Positions 46,101-54,246 of a DNA stretch of 64,000 nt are shown piece by piece (the first letter of the stretch is position 1; each line of letters opens with the position of its first letter). Source of the DNA: Agrypnia vestita (taxonomy: Eukaryota; Arthropoda; Insecta; Trichoptera; Phryganeidae); the NCBI GenBank assembly GCA_016648135.1, contig JADDOH010008107.1:1-64000 (forward strand), read 5' to 3'. The notes under the pieces are model-generated. The model saw only the letters and a program-made list of their open reading frames with translations. It had not been told where the DNA came from and made no database searches. The position numbers were made by a program, and so were the translations under genes.

Positions 46101-47471
46101 AGATCACAACATTTCTAAACCTGATACAATAATTGGCTACATATATGTTGTTCTTACCTCCAAAAAAAATTGAAATATTTTTTCTATTTTGTCAAATTTC
46201 AGAAAAATTTTGAATTATGCAAACTTAAATGAATTGATTTATGGCGCAAGGGGCTAAAAATTAATTTGAATTACGAATTATCTGGATTAATCTACTTTGA
46301 ATTTAACATTTTTGTTTGAAGTGTGTTTGAAGAATTTCTAATTATGGCGAATTTCAACTTATCAGGGTTCGAATTAATTGTTATATAACTCGATATTTAG
46401 TTTGTTTTCCATCCATTTTAATGTTATCCTGAAAGTTTTAATAAATAAATAAATACAATATATATATAATACTTACATATGTCATCTAAAAAATATTTAT
46501 TACGTAGACCATTTATTAAAGAATTAAAAAATATGTCGCAACCATTTTTGTCAATCATTTCACACATCTTACACATTCATGAAATGGACTTATTGGGTGC
46601 AATATTGCTGTAGTTGATAATAAGCCTGAACTTTTCATGGTCATTTCTTTCAAATTTGGTGGTGGCGTGAAATTTAACTTTTAAAATTATTAAAATTTAA
46701 CTGAAATTAGTGTAGTACCAACTAGTGATACTTTACATTTTTATACAGAAATATGTATATAGCAATATTGCATCGCATGTAAATACTTCTAAATCTATAT
46801 TATTCTTCAAAAATTTATTGCAATTCCAGACTTCTCTATAAACCTCTGTTTCTGCTAATGAACAGATTCCAACAGGTCATTACATATTGTATAGCGCACC
46901 AGTTCGGAGAGCCTTTTAATTAAGAATTTTCAAATAGCGATTCACGTAAGAGGTAAAAATTTTAATGATATTAGATGACAACATTATTATTTACATATTA
47001 TCATCAAATTGTTGATGTTCTGCATAATTTATAAACAAATAATAAACAAATATTTCAATGAGAATTTACGTGGGAAATTTCCCTATAATCAAAATGTATA
47101 TTGAACTTACCCTGGCTTCATCAAGTTGTCGAACTTTAGCACTGACATTTTCGGCTAGGTTAGAGGTAAAAGCAATTCTTTCGGATAGATGGGAAGCATC
47201 ACCTTTGAGATTTTGTAAATTAGGTAAAGCCTGACTTATGGACCTCAATTTACCACCTAAATGGCACTGTCTTTGAATTAATGCTTCAAGAGCGGCATTA
47301 ACTTCCTCCTGAAACAAAAACAAGTTTAGAAAAAGAGTTCTTAATTAAAATTATTTCTCAATTGATTTACATGACTATTCGTACCTCTTCTTTTTCAATT
47401 TCCTCACAAGCTTGTCGAATCCCATCTTCATTAGACAAATCGTATTTATTTTCGTACAAAATTTTTGACAT
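30970..47471 (-). CDS. COG4: COG4, conserved oligomeric Golgi complex subunit 4 (gene span)
   Basis: COG4 is a lobe A subunit of the eight-subunit COG tethering complex, which acts on retrograde vesicles at the Golgi. Thirteen exons join in phase: 47471-47385, 47308-47111, 45434-45332, 44060-43868, 43394-43274, 43189-42764, 40375-40242, 37723-37610, 36645-36423, 35223-35091, 34632-34499, 32189-32004, 31178-30970. All introns have GT and AG. The protein aligns by eye with human COG4 along its length, including [34 protein letters not shown] and [15 protein letters not shown]. About 753 residues are present against 785-789 in human; the final 12-14 residues are not found. The introns are filled with mobile elements. 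Confidence in identity is high. Confidence 0.93.
31663..31889. mobile_element. MITE in COG4 intron 12
   Basis: The ends ATATCGACGGCTCCTA and TAGGAGCCGTCGATAT are inverted. Inside, CTTTAATTCCAAGAAAGAA mirrors TTCTTTCTTGGAATTAAAG. About 227 bp and noncoding. Confidence 0.75.
32004..32189 (-). CDS. COG4: COG4 exon 12 (residues 623-684)
   Basis: [40 protein letters not shown] and [11 protein letters not shown] match human [20 protein letters not shown] through KVVLKSTFNR. This is the start of the C-terminal helical domain. It ends in phase 0. Confidence 0.93.
32323..32365. mobile_element. pogo/Tigger-like terminal fragment
   Basis: CAGTAAAACCCCGTTTATTT is one end of the CAGTAAAACCCCGTTAATTC family. 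Its partner end is not present. Confidence 0.45.
32601..32686. repeat. Two adjacent hairpins
   Basis: CCACTCT...AGAGTGG at 32601-32634 is followed by a perfect 23-bp-arm hairpin at 32636-32686 (TTATAGAACACAATTATAAT mirrored). They lie in COG4 intron 11. Confidence 0.75.
32870..33720 (-). mobile_element. LINE fragment (reverse transcriptase C-terminal part) in COG4 intron 11
   Basis: On the minus strand: [20 protein letters not shown], then after a frameshift [40 protein letters not shown] and RVINKKP. These are standard non-LTR reverse transcriptase C-terminal motifs (KYLG.x.D, W...H, YG.xxWGG). Further down [20 protein letters not shown] and [10 protein letters not shown] continue the tail. 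The strand is the same as COG4. CR1/Jockey-like class is inferred. Confidence 0.8.
34176..34245 (+). mobile_element. SINE family S2, tail only
   Basis: AATATTGATGTGACACACAT then GTATTCCATGTTCGCATCTC matches the tail of the SINEs at 19040 and 54018. It ends in an A run at 34240. Confidence 0.5.
34499..34632 (-). CDS. COG4: COG4 exon 11 (residues 578-622)
   Basis: [20 protein letters not shown] then [20 protein letters not shown], human [20 protein letters not shown] then VQPWINSFF. Acceptor TTTCAG, donor GTAACA, ending in phase 0. Confidence 0.9.
35091..35223 (-). CDS. COG4: COG4 exon 10 (residues 534-578)
   Basis: [20 protein letters not shown] then [12 protein letters not shown] aligns with human [20 protein letters not shown] and KFDSCLSDL. 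Acceptor TTACAG, donor GTATAA, ending in phase 1. Confidence 0.88.
35224..36000. other. COG4 intron 9 sequence
   Basis: No repeat pair or ORF that I can name up to about 36000. Confidence 0.4.
36005..36320. repeat. GAGACACCCTGTATA-family element in COG4 intron 9
   Basis: TTCAATATTTCTGACTTATT and the end CTACGAGACAACCTGTATA match the termini of the 21090-21901 element. The interior is shorter. Confidence 0.55.
36423..36645 (-). CDS. COG4: COG4 exon 9 (residues 459-533)
   Basis: It contains [40 protein letters not shown] and [20 protein letters not shown], following human DCLCAMINLATTELESDF and onward. This exon has notably higher GC than the other COG4 exons. It ends in phase 0. Confidence 0.92.
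36923..37085. mobile_element. Hairpin MITE in COG4 intron 8
   Basis: Arms of about 68 bp (TTTCCATTTAAGAAAGAC through CATTGTTTCGTTGT, mirrored on the right) surround a 25-base centre. Total 163 bp, noncoding. Confidence 0.8.
37330..37380. repeat. Short TATATAGTACTAT tandem
   Basis: Three degenerate TATATAGTACTA units in tandem. Simple repeat. Confidence 0.6.
37610..37723 (-). CDS. COG4: COG4 exon 8 (residues 421-459)
   Basis: [20 protein letters not shown] then [18 protein letters not shown], human [20 protein letters not shown] and onward. Acceptor TTTTAG, donor GTATTC, ending in phase 2. Confidence 0.92.
38181..38833. mobile_element. TIR element in COG4 intron 7, about 650 bp
   Basis: The terminal repeats exceed 110 bp: CATTGTAATGCTGTCAATGT, GTTTTAAGTTTGATAGG and GAAATTAATGAATTCAATC on the left are mirrored on the right. 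The interior has no transposase. A 200-bp relative is at 8661-8862. Confidence 0.75.
39109..40218. mobile_element. pogo/Tigger-like element in COG4 intron 6
   Basis: It begins CAGTAAAACCTCGTTAATTC and ends ATTAACGGGGTTTTACTG, inverted repeats characteristic of pogo/Tigger-type elements. An internal block (AAGAAATCA...GAAAACGCAATATTTATTA, then AAAGATCGCGACATTT) occurs twice, near 39285-39345 and 39890-39950. It has no transposase ORF. Confidence 0.75.
40242..40375 (-). CDS. COG4: COG4 exon 7 (residues 377-421)
   Basis: [20 protein letters not shown] then [20 protein letters not shown] corresponds to human SDFEVGDS...LLSCTMQELIGLYVTMEE. It ends in phase 2. The pogo-like element at 39109-40218 ends only 24 bases beyond its donor. 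Confidence 0.9.
40757..40905. mobile_element. Hairpin MITE in COG4 intron 6
   Basis: The arms read GTTGTTTCAAGTTGGATTAA then AGTAAGC, mirrored at 40868-40900. Outer ends GGGCC. About 149 bp. Confidence 0.75.
40957..41425. mobile_element. pogo/Tigger-like element with TA duplication
   Basis: CAGTAGAACCTCGTTAATTC to AATGGGGTTTTACTG, flanked by TA on both sides (40955-40956 and 41426-41427), the target duplication of the Tc1/mariner superfamily. It is 469 bp and nonautonomous. Confidence 0.75.
42145..42702. mobile_element. TIR element with clustered AGCAAAGGCAGCAATATC motifs
   Basis: The left end GAGGGGTAAAAAAGAAAAAG and the right end CTTTTATACCCCTC are inverted. The motif GCAAAGGCAGCAATATCCA recurs in variants near 42161, 42315, 42435, 42466 and 42494, and inverted near 42672, so six copies in 558 bp including both ends. 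No ORF. Repeated subterminal motifs are typical transposase-binding sites. It lies in COG4 intron 6, next to exon 6. Confidence 0.7.
42764..43189 (-). CDS. COG4: COG4 exon 6 (residues 235-376)
   Basis: This is the largest exon. It includes [40 protein letters not shown] and [20 protein letters not shown], all close to human COG4. A Gly/Ser-rich stretch (GGSGSSSS) lies before [10 protein letters not shown]. Donor GTAAGT lies 62 bases from the TIR element at 42145-42702. Confidence 0.95.
43274..43394 (-). CDS. COG4: COG4 exon 5 (residues 194-234)
   Basis: [20 protein letters not shown] then [20 protein letters not shown] matches human [20 protein letters not shown] and onward. Acceptor CTCAG, donor GTTGGT, ending in phase 0. 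Confidence 0.92.
43395..43867. other. COG4 intron 4
   Basis: No mobile element recognised; ordinary AT-rich intron. Confidence 0.5.
43868..44060 (-). CDS. COG4: COG4 exon 4 (residues 130-194)
   Basis: [20 protein letters not shown] corresponds to human AAAHTHRYLCLDKSV. It is followed by a Ser/Asp-rich lineage-specific insert ([20 protein letters not shown]) and [15 protein letters not shown]. It ends in phase 2 at GTTAGC. Confidence 0.9.
44061..45331. other. COG4 intron 3
   Basis: AT-rich. GATGGAGAGTGGGGTGAATA and similar purine-rich blocks near 44540-44590 and 44795-44830 are the only deviation. Confidence 0.45.
45332..45434 (-). CDS. COG4: COG4 exon 3 (residues 96-130)
   Basis: It reads [20 protein letters not shown] followed by [14 protein letters not shown], matching human [20 protein letters not shown]. 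Acceptor TTGCAG, donor GTAGAG; it ends in phase 1. This exon is too short for a standard ORF list. Confidence 0.9.
45735..45860. repeat. Relative of the 7782-8013 palindrome family
   Basis: The block ATCATTGAACGATTTGGCAA then TTACTTTGTGGTGCAACA is shared (inverted) with 8020-8060 and with 53450-53480. The hammerhead-like part is absent here. Confidence 0.5.
45879..46383. mobile_element. pogo/Tigger-like element in COG4 intron 2
   Basis: It starts CAGTACAACCTTGTTAATTC after TA. The interior matches the 40957 copy (TTTGCCAAAAATCGTAAAAG). The right end is decayed (GGGTTCGAATTAATTGTT). Confidence 0.65.
46385..47110. other. Remainder of COG4 intron 2
   Basis: No element or ORF recognised. Confidence 0.4.
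47111..47308 (-). CDS. COG4: COG4 exon 2 (residues 30-95)
   Basis: Acceptor TTTCAG and donor GTAAGT. The coiled coil continues: [14 protein letters not shown], then ITFTCNLAENVSSKVRQLD-like residues seen here as [19 protein letters not shown], nearly identical to human. This is the N-terminal coiled coil used for assembly of the lobe. Phase 0 at both ends. Confidence 0.92.
47385..47471 (-). CDS. COG4: COG4 exon 1 (residues 1-29)
   Basis: The chosen start is the ATG at 47471 ([12 protein letters not shown]). The upstream in-frame ATGs would add a hydrophobic stretch absent from the family. The exon ends IEKEE before the donor GTACGA, phase 0. It encodes the start of the N-terminal coiled-coil region. 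Confidence 0.8.
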
Positions 47472-48063
47472 TTCCCCGGACTGTTGACTTGTCAAAATAT
47501 GTCCATAGATGAAAGTGAGCATAGAAATTGAAAGAAATGAGAAATACATACATACAACTTCTTATTGCCCGTGCTACACATTAAGGGCCCTGTACATATT
47601 GGCCGAGGTTGGCTCAATGTGCTAGGGGGTTTTGGCTTGGCTGGCTTTTTGTCGGTTTTTCAAACGCACATCAAAGGAATCATGGCGTCACTCGGCCGAT
47701 GGTGATCACACATTGGCCTTTATTTAGTTCGTCACCGTCTGTGTCACCGTCCGCTGACCAGGTTTTACGTCTATTGTGTTTCAGAGATCGCCGAAATGTC
47801 GCTATTATTACTATTCAAGATTATTGAATTATTATTATAAGTATTGACTTAAATTAATTATATATACAATGAATGTGTTTTATTTTACGTATAATTTAGT
47901 TAGAAAACTAAAATTATCACTATTTTTTTTCGTTTGATTTGTCAACCGATTGAAAATAATAAATAAATATTCTTTTTTATTTTACATATATACCTATATA
48001 TGTAGGGTTTTAAAGTCTTTTACTTTAAAATTTTGTGCAAAATGGATAAACAATAGACGAATG
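47472..48063. promoter_or_regulatory. COG4 5' flank
   Basis: This interval lies directly upstream of the COG4 start codon and should contain its 5' UTR and promoter. At 47583-47720 GGGCCCTGTACATATTGGCC and CGGCCGATGGTGATCACACA have the look of a PIF/Harbinger-type terminal sequence, but no clear inverted partner was found. No TATA box can be assigned with confidence. Confidence 0.3.
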
Positions 48064-48067
48064 TTAA

Positions 48068-49320
48068 CCCTTAACCACCTACCATACGTCTCACAGACCC
48101 CGTCGAATTGATAATCGTGAATATTTTTGTGCCTAAGTTTCGTACTAACTTGTTAGTTCCTGTACCTTTTCGCCGTGCCCCTAAGTGTCGCGCAAGCGCT
48201 CGTACGTGCGTGCGTTTGCTTCAAGTGAGTAAAAAACTATCGCAGGGGGTCTAAGAGACCTACGGTAGGTGGTTACGTAATTTTTTTTAATCGTGTTTTT
48301 TATGGTTTTCCTTTAAAATGGCTCTTAGTAACAATAATATCGAGCGGTGTTTGGAACAAGATCTGTCAAAATCATGTTGGGCTAGATCATGCATTGGAAG
48401 AAAGTTGTGCATCTGATTCCGTATACGAAGAGCCAACTGTACTAGGTGTTAAAGAAAATTCTCCATCTCAACATCATTTGTTTTCAATTTTACGTGGAAA
48501 CGAAGAGTTTTCATCTGAAGATGATGATCTGAAATTCGATGGAGACCGTGGAAGAAGAAATATTTTGAAAGAAATTACTTTCGTTGGTCATCTGCCTCAC
48601 CGTTTTTACGATTGAGAACTTTGCAGCATAATATAGTGCAGGGAAGAGAAGATAAAAAACCAGCATATCAGAGTGAGCATTTTTTAATGACAAATGCAAT
48701 GTGAAATTGCGACGTGTGAAATTCAACGTATCCTCCACAGAAACGTGACCACTTCATCAGCAGTTCCATGTAGCAGTAGTGCTGAAGAAAGGTTGGCGGT
48801 TCGTAAAAACTGTTCAACTTGCAAATACACGAAGAAACGCAATACACAATACATGTGTTTCGAATGTTAAGCACCAATTTGCCTTGAATGCTCAAACAAG
48901 CTGTGTTTTCGCTGACGTGAAAAACTATAAATTTAGAGCCTGTAATTTTATTTAAATTGTGATTTTATGGAGAATTTTAATTTTTTTCTACGTTTGTTAA
49001 TTATTCAACACTAAAAAAAAAGTTGTAAGAAGTTCCTATTCTACACGATAATTTTTGTGGATCTCACTTTTCAAATGTGTTAGTTTGTAAGCCTGAAATA
49101 AGAGGTATTGACAATTATTTATGATTAAAAGAAAAAAAAAAGCTGATTTTCATGTGTCTTCTTTTCTAATTAAGAGTTTAATATGTTCCTCAATAGAATT
49201 TTAATTAAAAACAGAACCATTCTTTACTAAATTTTACCATTGTGAATTAATTAATTCGGGAGTCCCACAGACGTATGACAAGTGGTTGTGTAACAAAAAT
49301 ATATGCTAGGTAGTTAAGGG
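48068..49320 (+). pseudogene. piggyBac-like element, internally deleted
   Basis: TTAA target copies stand at 48064-48067 and 49321-49324. The ends CCCTTAACCACCTA and GCTAGGTAGTTAAGGG are inverted repeats. An acidic N-terminal part is readable from the ATG at 48318, with a frameshift near 48390 (EEFSSEDDDLKFDGDRG). Near 48790-48915 the Cys-rich C-terminal domain survives: RKNCSTCKYTKKRNTQYMCF then EC, stop, APICLECSNKLC. The whole catalytic core is missing. The element sits between COG4 and dbo. This copy is not able to encode a transposase. Confidence 0.85.
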
Positions 49321-49324
49321 TTAA

Positions 49325-50115
49325 CATTAATTATTTAAAAACATAAACAAGAACATTATAAAGATAGGTTTAATGAAATTAAAATTCGAAATTGTAATTT
49401 AATGCAATAGGCACAATAATAAATTAAAGAAGAAAACAAAAACAATAAATATCACTTCAATGAAAACAATATACTTACATAGAGTAAAAATATTTTTTAG
49501 AAATTACAAGTATATTCAACCAGCTGTAACCCGTCAAAAATGACGGTTCTTTTACATGTTGGTTGCTATGGAATTAGTATTTATTTATTTATGTAGAAAA
49601 GAAAATAAGAAAAGAAAGAAAAAAAATAACTATGAAGAAAGAAGTGAAAAAAAATCGTTAAAATTTTAACGTAAAAACAATTTACTTACAGGCAACGAAA
49701 TTATTATAATTGGGATACGCGAGTTAACAAAAAATATGTTTACTCGTACACATAGTTATTATTACCAACGGATTTATAAGGAAAAGGCGCATGCGCACAA
49801 TTTTTTCATTTCTGTAAATGCAGTATTTTAGATTCTTAGTTCTTTAGAATTTAAGGTGCAATCAAAGATCTAAAATTTAATGTTTTGAAGTTGCAATGGC
49901 GTATTTTCAGCAACTTAATAAAGCAACATAACAAGTAGAAAATTTTAGATTTTTTTCTTTTGCTTTAAACAATAGATATACTATTGGAAAAAATTATCGG
50001 AAAGGATACAGTAATAATTGACGGAGGACTGATGAGAATTACAGGGTGGTCATTCTGTTGAGTATTTATAAAAGTTGATGATGGTCTATATTATACATAA
50101 AAATTCGGAAAATTT
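49325..50115. other. Intergenic, AT-rich
   Basis: No gene or repeat recognised. Confidence 0.35.
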
Positions 50116-50117
50116 AA

Positions 50118-50222
50118 GGCTTGAGTAAATCACATGGTTTAATTGTGACCTCACCGGGAATCGAACCCGGAACTCTCTGTGTCCGAAGCCAGTGTCACAC
50201 CCACTGAACTACGAGGGCCGCA
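50118..50222 (-). mobile_element. tRNA-derived SINE (same family as 1680-1785)
   Basis: On the minus strand: CCCTCGTAGTTCAGTGGGTG (A box), then GTTCCGGGTTCGATTCCCGG (B box and T stem). The acceptor stem pairs in only 5 of 7 positions, and a diverged copy exists at 1680, so SINE is favoured over a true tRNA gene. Confidence 0.6.
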
Positions 50223-51085
50223 TTTATTAATTCATTATGTTCAAAGAATAAATATTCTTTATTTAATTAAATTAATGGCACAAGACATTTATGTCACATC
50301 ACTTTTATAAAATTATTTTTGCTTGTCTCTCAGACAAGATTTATACTAATAGGTAATCAATTGGTTGCTTGGCTCACTTAATTAAATATTTTTCAACTAA
50401 TTGGTGAATCGACAGAAAAAGTGTGTTTGCAATATTCACTTCACTTTATTTTGCGTTTTTGGATTATGGAGTCGGAAAGTTTTTGGTTTAAACCTACACT
50501 CAGTTATAATAACAGAGTGTTACTTATTTTACTTTCCACTATCATAAACATTGAAATTTATGATTACAATGAATGGCACGGTTCCCGTATTACCTAAATT
50601 ATAATTTATCATTATTGGTAAGAAATTAACGATAATAATCTTTTTGGGTACTATTTACGTAGTATTCATTTATTGCATAATATATCAAATGACAGACGAT
50701 TTTGAATGTATTAAATAATCTGGAATCATGCAAACTCACGTAAAATACCTCAATCTATCGGTTAAATAAAAGCATACATTGATCTAAATTCCAACTATGG
50801 TACATGAAGTATTTTTTAATACTTTTCCAACAATTTGGTATTTGTCTTAACAATGGTTCCAAAAAAAACTGATGAGAGCATTGTAAATTTTAGCATTCGT
50901 AGACAAACATGAATTTGCCTAGGCACTGCACGTTTTAGTTCTCTATGTGAAATGTTCTATAAGTGTAAACTATTATGATTTTATTAGATAAGGTGACGAG
51001 CGCACTAACTAGCCACTAACCAAAATAGAAGGAGGCTATGAGGCTGGTTCATCGATAAAAGAGTCTACTGGCTAATTAATTGCGT
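50223..51085. other. Intergenic, no recognised feature
   Basis: AT-rich. Nothing supported. Confidence 0.35.
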
Positions 51086-51087
51086 TT

Positions 51088-51193
51088 AGGTCTTTTCGTA
51101 TATGCTTGCAATTAAGTTAGTGTTTCGTTGTGTTGAGTTTACAAATACGCCCCTTCAACACTAACTCAATTGCAAGCTTATATGAAAAGACCT
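51088..51193. mobile_element. Hairpin MITE, 106 bp
   Basis: AGGTCTTTTCGTATATGCTT then GCAATTAAGTTAGTGTT is mirrored by AACACTAACTCAATTGC then AAGCTTATATGAAAAGACCT, around a 30-base centre. Confidence 0.75.
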
Positions 51194-52260
51194 ATACACA
51201 GCAGTAAACAGGAAAACTCCGTGTAAATGCAGTAGATCATGAGTAGATCGTGAGTTTTCTAGTTTGTTACATTTGGTACCATTTTTTTTCATTTATAAAA
51301 TATGTTACATAACATGAATAACATAAAATACACAAGAATAAAAGTTATAGCAATTTAAAAGAAAGCAAGGACAAATGAAAAGTACTAACAACTTAGGTAC
51401 CTACCCTAAACAATTTTGTTTGCCATATCAATAAAGTCACAATTTTTCTGACAGTCGTCTAACGGGGTAAAATGGTAAACATAAAACATCTGAGATTTGT
51501 GACGGCAGTATTTTTAGTTTCTAGTGTAATATTCAGCTTATATTAAATAAACGTCTAATTAAAGACCCTGCGTCTATTTCTAACATTAAACTTATATGTA
51601 TTTCATCGTTCCGTTGCATCAATATCAAAGGTAAGTGAGCATAACTTCGATATAATCCACGTTTAAATGTCGAACGAGGTTCCGCCTAGACTTATTAATG
51701 TTACTTGTCATGTTTTGTGCCAACATTTGCCGTTTTCATAATATAAATTAATTGTTTTTCTGTATAAGTGTTAATTTTGATCATTCAGATATTAGATTTC
51801 GCCAGAAAATTTATGTTCTTCACCAAATGTAAAAAATGCTACTTGTTTTGATTGACATGCAAGCATTCCTTTTTGACTCTTATACGATAGCTATCAACTC
51901 ATGATTGAGCAATATCAGTCACGGTATCACAATATCAGACTAGCGATATGAGGATATTTATGAAGTTTACAATTAAAACATTTCATGTGTTTTATGAAGC
52001 TTGATTAATAATTCATACAAATCATACACTTAAAAATATATTGAGTTTCGCAGATACACTAGGTAGAAGTTTTGTGTATTTTATAGGGTCAATCTAAAAC
52101 ATACACAGGCGACATGAGAATGAGTTGTTTTGGTAAATTTTTCTTATTTTTAATAATTTAAGCTTGTCTGTGTCCTTATACTTTTTATTTTTAATTATTC
52201 TATGCAGTAGATACAACATTGAAAAGGTGTGTCTAAATTATGTTAAATAAATTTAAAACA
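51194..52260. other. Intergenic, no recognised feature
   Basis: Nothing supported. Confidence 0.35.
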
Positions 52261-52289
52261 AGCGTATATTTTGCGTGTTTAGATTGACT

Positions 52290-52364
52290 CTGTGTGGGGC
52301 TGGACATCTCCCCCGCTGCGATTGCAGTTGGGACACTCCCGAGCCCACAACACGTAAGTTTATA
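52290..52364 (+). other. Possible 5' noncoding exon of dbo
   Basis: A GC-rich patch (GGGGCTGGACATCTCCCCCG, then GGACACTCCCGAGCCCACAA, CAC) ends at a strong donor, GTAAGT at 52365. The first coding dbo exon downstream is preceded by a plausible acceptor (ACAACTTTAG at 54231-54240), so an upstream untranslated exon is expected. The link is inferred from splice signals only. Confidence 0.3.
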
Positions 52365-52965
52365 TGTTCTTATTTCAGTGACAGTTATGGCTTTTTTTTA
52401 AATACACTGGACTCTCAAGTATGATTAATATTATTTATCTCTATTCATAAAAAAATCATGCACACACTTTAACGACCGTTTGTAGTCAATATTATTTTCA
52501 AATACACTAGAATATAATCAGAATAAATCAGCATACCGCAACATTCTTCAATAGATATTAGACAGAAGTCTTCAATGGAGAAGAGGAAGCATCAGGAAAA
52601 CTTTTAGTTTTTGCAATATTTTGGATAAGTATGGAAGTATAATTACTGTTCAAAATATGCATACAAATTGTTCAGATTTTGGTGCCCCATAATAACATAA
52701 TTCGTTAAAATTGCAATTTAAAGAGTCATTTACAGCTAAGTCATGCTGGCAATTTTTTGGCCGTATTAATATTGTTTTATGGTGTTGACCACTTATCTGC
52801 TTGAAAGATTAATACAGGGGTCATCTACAAATCTTATGCCATTACTTTTAGTAACAATGTTACAAATGATGACATGTATTATGAACAAAATTGAGTCTAA
52901 TGCATTTCTCTGTACACAGTCAACTTAAATGAACTTTTATTCAGACTGCTTTACTGTAATCATAT

Positions 52966-53094
52966 ATAATAATTTATTAATATTATATTGAATTACTTTA
53001 TTATATTATATCAAAAGCCTTAGCAAGATATAATAATTTATTAATATTATATTGAATTACTTTATTATATTACATCAAAAGCCTTAGCAAGATT
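52966..53094 (+). repeat. Tandem duplication, 64-bp unit, two copies
   Basis: The unit ATAATTTATTAATATTATAT through AAAAGCCTTAGCAAGAT occurs twice in direct tandem with one or two differences, so it is recent. Confidence 0.85.
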
Positions 53095-53449
53095 TGAAAA
53101 TATGGTTATACTTTTCTGATCACTATCTACATTTTTGATAAAGTAATCTATATCACGGGCATTGCTTTTTGATACTCTTATGTAAATTGTGTTTAGTATA
53201 AATGATTTAACTTTTAATTGGCTTGAATAATGTTCGCATTGCCATGATAATAAAAACCCTATCTAGGTTGCTTGCTCTCTTACATGTAATATCTCAAACC
53301 TACTTTTCAGTTTTGTTGTACTTTTGGTTTTACCATGCAATAGGAGCAGAAACATTATGTAATGGAAGAAATTAGCTCAAAGCAGCATTTAAGTTTTGAA
53401 TATAAATTATTTTTATGAGTTTGAACTAAAATGAGACCGTTATTAACTG

Positions 53450-53580
53450 ATATGGCAGTTACTTTGTGGTGTAACCTGATTATTTTAATTTTCACTTAAC
53501 TAACTGCTCACACATTGAGTCATTTTGTTACCGCAATAGTTTTGAGAGGAACAGACCTCTCATCATCAGATGTTTTTAAT
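53450..53580 (-). repeat. Hammerhead-like repeat, third copy
   Basis: Minus strand reading: CTGATGATGAGAGG, loop, CCTCTCAAAAC, at about 53535-53572. It is related to both arms of 7782-8013 and accompanied by the GCAGTTACTTTGTGGTGTAA block at 53455-53480. Confidence 0.55.
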
Positions 53581-53659
53581 AATATGTGTCCTCTCTGTGA
53601 GTTCCACTGTCACTTCATGATTGTACTTTTACTAAATTATATGCACTTATCTAGAAATA

Positions 53660-53897
53660 TCGACGGTCCTTACGTATACTGTCAAATCTGCTAAAAATCG
53701 ATTTTTGTTTTACTATCTTAAACCATCCAATTTACTTTATGTTTTAGAATAATGTTGAAAAAAAGTTTTATTTTCCCTTAATATATGCTTTCTTTGAAAT
53801 GATTTTTTTTTTTATCATTTTCCATAAATATAGAGTAAATTGGATTTTTTAAGAAAGTAAAAAGAAAAAATATTTTTTGCTGATTCGACTGTAAATA
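53660..53897. mobile_element. MITE with TIRs of about 60 bp
   Basis: TACTGTCAAATCTGCTAAAA, then ...ACCATCCAATTTACTTTAT is mirrored by ATAGAGTAAATTGGATTTTT ... TGCTGATTCGACTGTA. Noncoding. The outer CAGTCAAATCTG resembles Tc1/mariner-type ends. Confidence 0.65.
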
Positions 53898-54017
53898 ATA
53901 TTTTTTTTCTGCTGCATATCTCTTCACTAGTATTCACAAGGACGGATACCAGATGAAGAGGTCTTATTAGCTGTAATTGAAAATAGTTACATTTTAATTT
54001 ACACCTAGAGTAGTTTT

Positions 54018-54180
54018 TTGGTCTAGTGGATAAGACTCTCGCCTAGTGATCTAGTGGTCGGTGGTTCTAGCTTCATTCCAGAAGACCAGCAAGTGAGTCC
54101 TATTTTCATGGAACAAGCGTTTTGTGTAGTTTGGAAATACTAAGAATATTGATGTGACACATAAATATCTACTATTATGT
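54018..54180 (+). mobile_element. tRNA-derived SINE (family S2) just upstream of dbo exon
   Basis: GGTCTAGTGGATAAGACTCT (A box region), GGTCGGTGGTTCTAGCTTCA (B box) and CCAGCAAGTGAGTCCTATTT match the copy at 19040. The tail TATTGATGTGACACA ends about 65 bases before the dbo exon. Confidence 0.65.
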
Positions 54181-54246
54181 ACCCATGATTTTCTATTTCA
54201 TTCCTGTTAATAGCTATTAATATTTGAAACTAACAACTTTAGAGCG

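Noticed and set aside
48394..48615. A host gene encoding an acidic 73-residue protein
   Set aside because: It lies within TTAA-flanked piggyBac ends and fits the N-terminal acidic part of that transposase.
50150..50222. tRNA gene on the minus strand
   Set aside because: The T arm and B box are good, but the acceptor stem pairs poorly and a diverged repeat copy is at 1680, so a SINE is the better reading.
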